This document shows positions 6,950-12,591 of a stretch of DNA of 12,591 nt, piece after piece. The notes below the pieces were generated by a model that did not search any database, was not told the DNA's origin, and worked only from the letters and a program-made list of their open reading frames with translations. Numbering within the stretch: position 1 is the first letter of the stretch; every line of letters starts with the position of its first letter. The DNA lies in assembly GCA_947456995.1 (NCBI GenBank), contig CANGVB010000038.1, forward strand, positions 1 to 12,591, in the 5' to 3' direction. Both the position numbers and the translations under genes were made by a program. The stretch is from Bryobacteraceae bacterium (GTDB lineage: Bacteria; Acidobacteriota; Terriglobia; Bryobacterales; Bryobacteraceae).

Positions 6950-8200
6950 ATGGATTTTCCAGCATCGGTCCAATACCTCTATTCGCTTGGCAATGAAGTC
7001 AAGACCATCAAGCTGGGTTTGGACCGCATCCGACGCCTGCTTGAAGAATTAGGCAATCCTCAATACGCCTGCCCTGTAGTTCACGTTGCCGGCACCAACG
7101 GCAAGGGTAGCGTCTGCGCCATGATCGAATCCGGCCTGCGCGAGGCTGGCTACAAAACAGGCTTCTTCACCAGCCCGCATCTGGTGAGCCCTACTGAGCG
7201 AATCCGCATCAACAATCAGCCCGTCAGTGAAGCCGATTTCTCTCGCGCCTTCGACGAGATCCACCGTGTCTCAGAAAGCCTGCTCGCAGCGGGCGCTATC
7301 GATTGCCATCCAACTTACTTTGAAACCGTGACGGCAATGGGCTTCTGGCTTTTTCGCGAAGCTCAGGTGGAGAGCCTCGTGCTTGAAGTGGGCCTCGGCG
7401 GTCGTCTCGACGCCACAAACGTTGTAGACCCCATCTTGAGCGTGATCACTCCTGTCGATCTCGATCACCAACAGTATCTCGGCAACACCCTCGAAGAGAT
7501 CGCCGCTGAAAAAGCGGGCATCATCAAGCCCGGCCGGCCCGTCGTGCTGGGCCTGCAGCATCCCCAAATAAAGCACGTGTTTGTTGCTGACGATCTCGAA
7601 GATGTCGCCACCTGGCAGATCTCAGACTTGCAACTCCGCGTCGACGGGTGCCACTACAAGGCCGAAAAAGACGACATCATCCTTGAGGTGGATTGTCCTC
7701 TCGCCGGTGCCCATCAGGTGGGCAACAGCCTTGCTGCCGCAGTATCGCTTTGGCTGCTTGGCATTGAGCCGCCAACCATCCAAAGTGGCATCGCTAAAGC
7801 CACCTGGCCCGGTCGCCTTGAGCTGATCCGCCGCAACCCACTTGTCTATCTCGACGGTGCCCATAACCATTCAGCCGCACGGCGCCTGCGCCAGTTCATC
7901 GACCGTCACTTCCGCGACCGCGAAATCTGGATGATCTTCGGCGTAATGCGCGACAAGGATGTTACCGAGATCGCCTCAGAGCTTTTCCCTGTTGCCACCC
8001 GCCTCATCCTCACCCGTGCCAACCAGCAGCGGTCGCTCGAAACCGAAGCCATCCGCAGCCTCTTTCCCCACCCCGATTCGCAGGTTTGTGAGCACGTTGG
8101 CGAGGCCATAGCGATGCTCGAAGCCGCCCCGCCAGACGCAGTAATTTTCATCACCGGCTCACTCTTCGTCGTAGGTGAGGCCCGTCCGCTTCTACAATAG
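6950..8200 (+). CDS. folC: Folylpolyglutamate synthase / dihydrofolate synthase
   Basis: A 416-residue ATP-dependent Mur-ligase-fold enzyme that adds glutamate to dihydropteroate and/or to folates, retaining them in the cytoplasm. All FolC landmarks are in order: P-loop GTNGKGSV near 48-55, FTSPHLVSPTERIRIN, EVGLGGRLDATNV, DHQQYLGNTLEEIAAEKAGI, the linker to the C-terminal domain WPGRLE, YLDGAHNHSAARRL, and the terminal TGSLFVVGEAR. The length is normal. The ATG immediately follows the TAA of the upstream gene (TAAATG) and no ribosome site is visible, so translation is probably coupled to that gene. Whether it has both DHFS and FPGS activity or only one cannot be told from sequence. Confidence 0.96.
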   Translation: MDFPASVQYLYSLGNEVKTIKLGLDRIRRLLEELGNPQYACPVVHVAGTNGKGSVCAMIESGLREAGYKTGFFTSPHLVSPTERIRINNQPVSEADFSRAFDEIHRVSESLLAAGAIDCHPTYFETVTAMGFWLFREAQVESLVLEVGLGGRLDATNVVDPILSVITPVDLDHQQYLGNTLEEIAAEKAGIIKPGRPVVLGLQHPQIKHVFVADDLEDVATWQISDLQLRVDGCHYKAEKDDIILEVDCPLAGAHQVGNSLAAAVSLWLLGIEPPTIQSGIAKATWPGRLELIRRNPLVYLDGAHNHSAARRLRQFIDRHFRDREIWMIFGVMRDKDVTEIASELFPVATRLILTRANQQRSLETEAIRSLFPHPDSQVCEHVGEAIAMLEAAPPDAVIFITGSLFVVGEARPLLQ

Positions 8201-8209
8201 GTAAAGTAC

Positions 8210-8968
8210 ATGCTGGCTCAACTGCGGGCGTTGTTTATCATCGACCCACTCATCATCATCTGCACCATCGCTTATGGTTCTGTAAATTTGCTTGTGTCGC
8301 TCTTTGAGACCACGGGAAGGATGCAGGTTGCCATCGCGCGCGCCTGGGCGCGCATGCTCTTGCGCGTCAGCTTCGTAAACATGAAGGTTGAAGGCCTCGA
8401 GAAGATAGACCCAAGTGGCAGCTACGTCTTCGTCGCCAACCACCTCAGCTACATGGATACCCCGTGTATTCTCGCAGCGATCCCCGTACAGTTTCGTTTT
8501 ATGGCCAAAAAAGGCCTCTTCAAGATTCCCTTCCTCGGCTACCACTTGAGCCGTGCCGGCCACATCGCCGTGCCTCGCGACAATCCCCGCGAAGCCATCA
8601 AGGCCATGACCGAGGCCGGCAAGATGATTCGCGAGCGCGGCATCAGCGTCCTCATCTTCCCGGAAGGCGGCCGCGCGGCCGACGCAAAACTCAAGCCCTT
8701 CAAGGAAGGCGCTTTCTACATCGCGATCAATTCCGGTGTTTCTGTTGTGCCCGTAGCCATCGCCGGCAGCGAGAAAATTCTGCCCTTCGGTTCCGGCACG
8801 GTTTCTCCTGGCAAAGTAACTCTCCGCATCGGAGACCCCATTTCCACCGTCGGCATGACCAGCAAAGATCGCGGCACCCTTGCTCTGCAACTGCATGATG
8901 CCGTCTATGAACTGCTCAAGGATACAGACCTGGTAGATATTAAGGAGGAGGCTGGCGCAGGTGTTTGA
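8210..8968 (+). CDS. plsC: 1-acyl-sn-glycerol-3-phosphate acyltransferase (PlsC family)
   Basis: A 252-residue membrane-associated acyltransferase that would turn lysophosphatidic acid into phosphatidic acid in phospholipid synthesis. An N-terminal hydrophobic segment (about 8-32) anchors it to the inner membrane. The catalytic HX4D is N77-H78-LSYM-D83. Motif II is GHIAVPRDN, with R123 for the glycerol phosphate. Motif III is F150-P151-E152-G153-G-R155, with Gly-Arg-Ala replacing the usual Thr-Arg-Ser. Motif IV is VVPVAI. The family also contains acyltransferases acting on other lipids, so the substrate is inferred. The gene starts 9 bp after folC, and its last 8 bp overlap the next gene, whose ribosome site lies inside this coding sequence. 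Confidence 0.92.
   Translation: MLAQLRALFIIDPLIIICTIAYGSVNLLVSLFETTGRMQVAIARAWARMLLRVSFVNMKVEGLEKIDPSGSYVFVANHLSYMDTPCILAAIPVQFRFMAKKGLFKIPFLGYHLSRAGHIAVPRDNPREAIKAMTEAGKMIRERGISVLIFPEGGRAADAKLKPFKEGAFYIAINSGVSVVPVAIAGSEKILPFGSGTVSPGKVTLRIGDPISTVGMTSKDRGTLALQLHDAVYELLKDTDLVDIKEEAGAGV
8942..8950 (+). promoter_or_regulatory. Strong Shine-Dalgarno for the GTG-started GNAT gene, inside plsC
   Basis: AAGGAGG at 8942-8948, extended by AG, is the best anti-16S match noticed in the window. It lies within the plsC codons for Lys-Glu-Glu. It stands 10-12 nt before the GTG at 8961, which supports that overlapping non-ATG start. Confidence 0.75.
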
Positions 8969-9491
8969 AATTCGTAGATTGGCTGCCGCTGAGGTGATCG
9001 AACGCAAGGCGGAATTTGAAGCGCTTCTCAAAGACGCAGTCGAAGTGGGCGGCACGGTTGGTTTTCTGCTGCCCATGACAGAAGACAAACTTGATCGCTA
9101 CTGGAGCGGTGTAGCCCGCGACGTCGAGGCCGGAGAACGCGAACTGCTCGCTGCCCTCGAGCACGGCAAAGTCATCGGCGCACTTCAGATCGCCTACGAG
9201 AAGGCCGAATCGGTTCGTCATCGAGCGGATCTGCAAAAGCTGATCGTGCACTCTTCAGAGCATCGCCGTGGCGTTGCCCGCGCTCTGCTAGTAGACGCCC
9301 TTGAGCGCATGCATGCCCTCGGTGTCGCCATGTACACCATCACCACGTTCAAAGAAGGCCCGGCAGAAGACCTCGTCCGCAGCCTCCTCTTTACGCGCTT
9401 TGGCACCATGCCTCACTACGGTCTTACTCCCGACGGCAAGCTCCATGACGCCAGCATGCATTACATCTCCCTCGCCGCCGTGGAAGAATAG
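8961..9491 (+). CDS. GNAT-family N-acetyltransferase, tabtoxin-resistance-like
   Basis: A 176-residue acetyl-CoA-dependent acetyltransferase, cytoplasmic, of unknown acceptor. The acetyl-CoA motif A is LQKLIVHSSEHRRGVARALL (91-110), with HRRGVA where the consensus begins with Gln or Arg. The N-terminal pattern (VGFLLPMTEDKLDRYWSGV, then VIGALQIAYE) and the C-terminal TPDGKLHDASMHYISL resemble the GNAT group that includes tabtoxin acetyltransferase. The usual LGF segment before that tail is replaced by LLFTRFGTMPHYG. The start is GTG, overlapping plsC by 8 bp, supported by the strong AAGGAGG at 8942-8948. An antibiotic-resistance role should not be assumed: most chromosomal members have unknown substrates. 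Confidence 0.88.
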   Translation: MFEIRRLAAAEVIERKAEFEALLKDAVEVGGTVGFLLPMTEDKLDRYWSGVARDVEAGERELLAALEHGKVIGALQIAYEKAESVRHRADLQKLIVHSSEHRRGVARALLVDALERMHALGVAMYTITTFKEGPAEDLVRSLLFTRFGTMPHYGLTPDGKLHDASMHYISLAAVEE

Positions 9492-9497
9492 CATCTG

Positions 9498-10571
9498 ATG
9501 CATCGCCGCTCCCTACTCGCCGCTCTGGCTGCTCCCCTGAGTGGTCAAATCCTTTTTGAAGACTACAACCCCAAGTCCACGCTGAAGGTTCCGGGTCGCG
9601 AGATCACCCGCTCGAAGTTCCCTCACATTGACATCCACAATCACCAGAACGGCACCATGCCGGCTGCGCAGCTCGACAAGCTGGTGAAGGACATGGATGC
9701 CCTCAACATGACCATGATGGTCAACCTCAACGGCAACTATGGCGACAAGGGCAAGGCCGTCATCAAGAACATGAAGGGCGCATACCCCAAGCGCTTCATC
9801 ATCTTTGCCAATCTCGATTTCGAGAACATGGACGCCCCGGATTACCCGAAGCGCGTCGCCGACACTCTCGATCAATCCTTCAAAGACGGTGCTCAGGGCC
9901 TGAAGCTCTTCAAAAACTTCGGCATGACCACCCGCGACAAGTCCGGCAAGCGCATCCCTGTCGACGACAAACGCTGGTTTGATGTCTTCGAAGTCTGTGC
10001 CAAATACAAAGCACCCGTGCTCATCCACACCGCCGACCCCAAGCCCTTCTGGGATCCCTGGGACAAAAACAACGAGCGTTGGCTGGAGCTAAAGGAATTC
10101 CCCGGCCGCCGCCGCACTGCTGAGAAAGATGGCTCCTGGGAAGAGCTGATGCAGGAAAGCGAGCGACTATTTAAGGCGCACCCGAAGACGAACTTCATCT
10201 CGGCCCACCTGCGTTGGTACGGCAACGATCTGGCAAGCCTCGGCCAGCAGATGGAAGCAATGCCAAACCTCTACACCGACATTGCCGCAGTGATCGCCGA
10301 ACTCGGCCGGCAGCCGCGCTTCGCCAACCAGTGGCTAACGAAATACGCAGACCGTGTACTCTTTGGCAAAGACATCTGGGCCCCGTCGGAATACTACACG
10401 TATTTTCGGGTGCTCGAATCGAGCGACGAATACTTCGAGTATTACCGCCGCCGTCATGCCTTCTGGAAGATGTACGGCCTTGGTCTGAACGACGAGACCT
10501 TGAAGAAGCTGTACTACAGGACGGCCCTCAAGATCGTACCCGGTTTGGATCGCAAGCCCTTCCCGGCCTGA
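9498..10571 (+). CDS. Exported amidohydrolase-2 family (ACMSD-like) metal hydrolase
   Basis: A 357-residue TIM-barrel metal-dependent hydrolase or decarboxylase. The metal site is readable: H47 and H49 in DIHNH, H177 in VLIHTADP, H237 in SAHLRW and D292 in FGKD; D261 in LYTDIAA is typical of PF04909. The first 17 residues (MHRRSLLAALAAPLSGQ) form a short leader with RR at 3-4, suggesting Tat or Sec export, though the hydrophobic stretch is short. Family members act on carboxylate-bearing ring compounds or related amides, but no substrate can be inferred here. An aromatic and basic tail region (EYFEYYRRRHAFWKMYG, 311-327) is prominent. It begins 6 bp after the GNAT gene and is the last gene of the run, with a hairpin directly after its TGA. 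Confidence 0.88.
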   Translation: MHRRSLLAALAAPLSGQILFEDYNPKSTLKVPGREITRSKFPHIDIHNHQNGTMPAAQLDKLVKDMDALNMTMMVNLNGNYGDKGKAVIKNMKGAYPKRFIIFANLDFENMDAPDYPKRVADTLDQSFKDGAQGLKLFKNFGMTTRDKSGKRIPVDDKRWFDVFEVCAKYKAPVLIHTADPKPFWDPWDKNNERWLELKEFPGRRRTAEKDGSWEELMQESERLFKAHPKTNFISAHLRWYGNDLASLGQQMEAMPNLYTDIAAVIAELGRQPRFANQWLTKYADRVLFGKDIWAPSEYYTYFRVLESSDEYFEYYRRRHAFWKMYGLGLNDETLKKLYYRTALKIVPGLDRKPFPA

Positions 10572-10590
10572 GTGCACCACGCTGGTGCAC
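10572..10590. terminator. Hairpin directly after the amidohydrolase stop, terminator-like
   Basis: GTGCACCA-CGC-TGGTGCAC is a perfect 8 bp stem with a 3-base loop, starting on the base after the TGA. Downstream on the + strand the DNA is T-rich (ATTGCTATTCATTCCTTTT) but lacks a continuous U-run, so intrinsic termination is possible but not certain. It lies between convergent transcripts and could also protect 3' ends from decay. For the - strand gene, whose stop is about 60 bp away, no T-run follows. Confidence 0.55.
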
Positions 10591-10649
10591 AATTGCTATT
10601 CATTCCTTTTGGCTCGCCTATTGCTTGATTGGAAATCCCTGCAAAACTG

Positions 10650-10778
10650 CTAGGAGTCGTCGCGCTCTGGCTCGTCGTCGATTACGTCTTCGCGGTCAAT
10701 CCAGGTCTCGCTATTCTCACGCGTCTGCTCTTCGAGCCGGGTTCTTAACTCTTCGCGTTCTTCATTTCCATCAGGCAT
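10650..10778 (-). CDS. Small acidic protein, 42 residues, unknown function
   Basis: An unrecognised small gene, MPDGNEEREELRTRLEEQ through to a C-terminal EPERDDS. It has 18 acidic residues, 6 arginines and no lysine or cysteine. Residues 5-21 look helical or coiled-coil-like, followed by WIDREDVIDDE. There is no signal or membrane segment. Support for reality: its ATG lies 2 bp after the yhbY stop (TAG-CT-ATG), and AAGGA (complement of 10785-10789) sits 6 nt upstream in the last yhbY codons. It therefore looks translated together with yhbY. A ribosome-related role is guesswork from position only. It is short enough to be missed by gene callers. Confidence 0.7.
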   Translation of the reverse strand: MPDGNEEREELRTRLEEQTRENSETWIDREDVIDDEPERDDS

Positions 10779-10780
10779 AG

Positions 10781-11107
10781 CTATTCCTTATTCTGAACTG
10801 CCGGGCGAGGAAGCACAATCTTGCGCTTGTCCGGGTCAGGGCTCGGGCGGTAGAAGACCGCCGTGTGTCCTACCAGCGAAACCAGCACCGCACCTGTCGA
10901 GGCTACCAACGAAGCAGAGAGTTCATTGCGCTCTTCCTTGAAGTTGGCAAAGCGAAGCTTGATGAGCTCCTGGTTGGAAAGCGTAAATTCAAAAACCTGA
11001 AGGAATTCAGGGGTTAGCCCCTTCTTGCCGAGTTGCAGGGCAGGGGGAGCATTGTGGGCTAAACCACGCAGATGCTTAAGTTGAGAGTTGGTGAGCGCGC
11101 CGGGCAT
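10781..11107 (-). CDS. yhbY: YhbY-type CRM-domain RNA-binding protein (50S assembly)
   Basis: A 108-residue protein with a single CRS1-YhbY (CRM) domain, known in bacteria to bind pre-50S particles and 23S rRNA. Motifs in order: LTNSQLKHLRGLAH (5-18), LQLGKKGLT, which is the GxxG RNA-binding loop (written GKKG, about 27-30), ELIKLRF, and the final strand GHTAVFYRPS. A short charged tail follows (DPDKRKIVLPRPAVQNKE). The length is typical of the family. It lies 24 bp downstream of the S9C peptidase gene on the same strand and is followed 2 bp later by the small acidic gene. No clear ribosome site precedes the ATG. Confidence 0.95.
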   Translation of the reverse strand: MPGALTNSQLKHLRGLAHNAPPALQLGKKGLTPEFLQVFEFTLSNQELIKLRFANFKEERNELSASLVASTGAVLVSLVGHTAVFYRPSPDPDKRKIVLPRPAVQNKE

Positions 11108-11131
11108 TAACTACAGGTTAGCCTGTGATGC

Positions 11132-12591
11132 TTAAGGCTTGAGCTTACGGTCGAAAAAGTCTGCGGTGGCGGTGGCAATCTTGAGCCAGTTTGTGTGGCG
11201 CAGAAAGTGATGCGTGTCGTCAGGGATCACAATCTCTTCATAGGGCACTTTGTGCTTCTGCAGCCGATGCGTAAGATCCACCGTCTGTATGAATTCCACG
11301 TTGCGGTCGTCATCGCCGTGAATCAGCAACACCGGAGATTTCCAGGTGGCGATATCGGCCACAGGAGAAGATTGCCACGATGTATCGCGAGCCTCATTTG
11401 CGTCGGGCACCTTCTCGTAGCCCGTATCACCAGCTTGCCGGTTACGGCCGATGAAGCGATTGTGGACACCATGGATGTCTACGCCAGCGGCAAAGAGATT
11501 CGAATTGCGGGCCAGGGCAAGCGCCGTAAGGTAGCCACCATAGGAGCCACCATAAACTCCAATACGGCTTGAGACAACCTGCGGATGAGCCTTCAGAAAT
11601 TCCCCCGCAGCAAGGACATCGCCATATTCACTGGCGCCCCGATTGCCCGCGTTAGGAAACTGCATGAAGTCTGCGCCATAGCCGATACCCAGCCGATAGT
11701 TCACGCTCAGCACAATGTAGCCACGGCTGGCCAGGTACTGATTGGTGGCGTAGGCGTTGGCATAATAATCGCCATAGTGCCAGCCAAGAAGCATCTGGCG
11801 CGAGGGTCCGCCGTGCACATAGACGAGAGCCGCTTTCTTCGCCGGGCCGCCTTTGGGCAGGAAAAGCTGGCCATGAATCGGAGTGCCGTCGGGTGCGTTA
11901 AAGATCACCTGCTGTGGAATGACAAGGTGCTCACTGGGGAAGTCCTTCGGCAGTGTTTCCGGTGCGAGCATTTGAGTCTTACTATTGCTAAGGATTGTCA
12001 CCATCGGAGGCTTCTGCGCAGTCGCAGCGATGTAGGCAATGGCGTCTGTCGTTGAGACCGCCGTCCATTCCAAACCCGTGCCCGGGTTGAGAACCTGTGG
12101 CTTTGCTGAATCCACCGGAATCTTGAGGATGTGACGCCGGTCGATATCTTTCGCGTCCAGGCCTGTGTTGGCTGTCGATAGCAGGTAGGTCTTGTCGGGG
12201 CTAAGGCTGATGTACTCGTTCATGAAGCGGCCAGAAGTGAGCTGCAGCGGAGTGCCGCCATCTTCGGGAATGCTGTAAAGATGCGGCCAGCCGTCGGCGT
12301 TCGAGAGAAACGTGATGCGGCCTTTGGCGGCCCAGTTGAGATTCGCCTGTCCATGGGTGGCGGGCATGGCATCGCGACGCGTGTTGCCGCTCGCCCAGAT
12401 GCGTTTCGCTTCTCCCGTGCTGCTGTTGGCGGTAAAGATGGCCCAGGGTGTGGGCTCAGGATTGAGGATCGAGCGCGGCTCGCCACCTTGCGAAGGTTGA
12501 CGAGTAAAGGCTAGCTCCTTGCCCTCCGGTGACCAGCGAGGCGATGAATCCCGATTGGTGCTTGGGGCCACCCAGAGGATCGGTGTCGTAT
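11132..12591 (-). CDS. S9C-type prolyl oligopeptidase / acylaminoacyl peptidase-like, N-terminus cut by window edge
   Basis: The C-terminal 485 or so residues of a serine peptidase. The frame stays open past the GTG at 12571 to the window end (TTPILWVAPSTN), so the true start lies outside. The visible N-terminal half is a TolB/PD40-like beta-propeller (SPRWSPEGKELAF, ITFLSNADGWPHLYSI, YISLSPDKTYLL). The alpha/beta-hydrolase half starts near 220 counted from 12571. The catalytic triad is complete: S343 in GVYGGSYGGYLTA, D422 in IHGDDDRNV and H454 in PDDTHHF; HGGP (253-256) would form the oxyanion hole. Members cut oligopeptides or acyl-amino acids. Whether it is exported depends on the missing N-terminus. 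It is not closely similar to the S9A peptidase in this window. Confidence 0.92.
   Translation of the reverse strand, partial: TTPILWVAPSTNRDSSPRWSPEGKELAFTRQPSQGGEPRSILNPEPTPWAIFTANSSTGEAKRIWASGNTRRDAMPATHGQANLNWAAKGRITFLSNADGWPHLYSIPEDGGTPLQLTSGRFMNEYISLSPDKTYLLSTANTGLDAKDIDRRHILKIPVDSAKPQVLNPGTGLEWTAVSTTDAIAYIAATAQKPPMVTILSNSKTQMLAPETLPKDFPSEHLVIPQQVIFNAPDGTPIHGQLFLPKGGPAKKAALVYVHGGPSRQMLLGWHYGDYYANAYATNQYLASRGYIVLSVNYRLGIGYGADFMQFPNAGNRGASEYGDVLAAGEFLKAHPQVVSSRIGVYGGSYGGYLTALALARNSNLFAAGVDIHGVHNRFIGRNRQAGDTGYEKVPDANEARDTSWQSSPVADIATWKSPVLLIHGDDDRNVEFIQTVDLTHRLQKHKVPYEEIVIPDDTHHFLRHTNWLKIATATADFFDRKLKP

Noticed and set aside
5888..6973. 361-codon open frame on the - strand opposite the S9A peptidase and the subunit 3 gene
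   Set aside because: It spans two well-supported + strand genes and shows no recognisable domain. Long antisense frames are expected from GC-rich codon bias.
8192..9088. 298-codon - strand frame opposite plsC
   Set aside because: plsC has all four acyltransferase motifs on the + strand. The antisense product is unrecognisable.
8961..9491. Reading the GNAT gene as an antibiotic or tabtoxin resistance gene
   Set aside because: The resemblance is at family level only, in a housekeeping context with no mobile or resistance genes. The acceptor is unknown.
11113..11126. ACAGG-TTAG-CCTGT hairpin between the S9C gene and yhbY
   Set aside because: Only 5 bp of stem and no T-run. Too weak to call a terminator.
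1..12591. Search for IS elements, prophage, CRISPR, toxin-antitoxin or defence modules
   Set aside because: No transposase, integrase, repeat-spacer pattern or recognisable toxin/antitoxin pair was seen. The window is almost fully covered by ordinary metabolic genes.

Overview
This window looks like ordinary chromosome from an Acidobacteriota member, most likely a Bryobacterales/'Solibacter'-like lineage. That placement is an inference. It rests on moderately GC-rich coding DNA, several exported or peptide-degrading hydrolases, and a zinc-knuckle plus sigma-region-4-like protein (2259-2939) whose type I remember from acidobacterial genomes. No search was possible. I see no IS element, phage gene, CRISPR array, tRNA or rRNA.

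Layout. (1) 1-2045, + strand: the 3' part of glyA, then 9 bp later a GT4 glycosyltransferase. (2) 2046-2258: a strikingly AT-rich gap with nested palindromes and a GC-rich hairpin, upstream of a cysteine-rich putative regulator (2259-2939). (3) 2936-4348, - strand: an exported M28 metallopeptidase whose stop codon interlocks with that of the regulator. (4) 4376-10571, + strand: a tight six-gene run of oligopeptidase B-like S9A peptidase, an orphan gluconate 2-dehydrogenase subunit 3-like protein, folC, a PlsC-type acyltransferase, a GNAT acetyltransferase and an exported amidohydrolase. Junctions range from 12 bp gaps to an 8 bp overlap, and the run ends in a hairpin. (5) 10650-12591, - strand: an S9C-type peptidase cut by the window edge, yhbY, and a 42-residue acidic protein that begins 2 bp after yhbY.

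How the genes may work together. Three peptidases of different families (M28 exported, S9A cytoplasmic, S9C truncated here) fit a peptide-scavenging heterotroph. glyA and folC both serve one-carbon/folate metabolism. The GT4 enzyme and the acyltransferase serve envelope carbohydrate and phospholipid synthesis, and yhbY serves ribosome assembly. The six-gene run mixes pathways and looks like a co-expression unit rather than one pathway.

The least explained part is 2046-2939. It combines a structured, palindrome-rich leader with a gene encoding a DnaJ-like CxxCxGxG knuckle joined to a sigma-4-like helix-turn-helix. The next most interesting items are the small acidic gene after yhbY and the orphan oxidoreductase subunit fused tail-to-head with folC.
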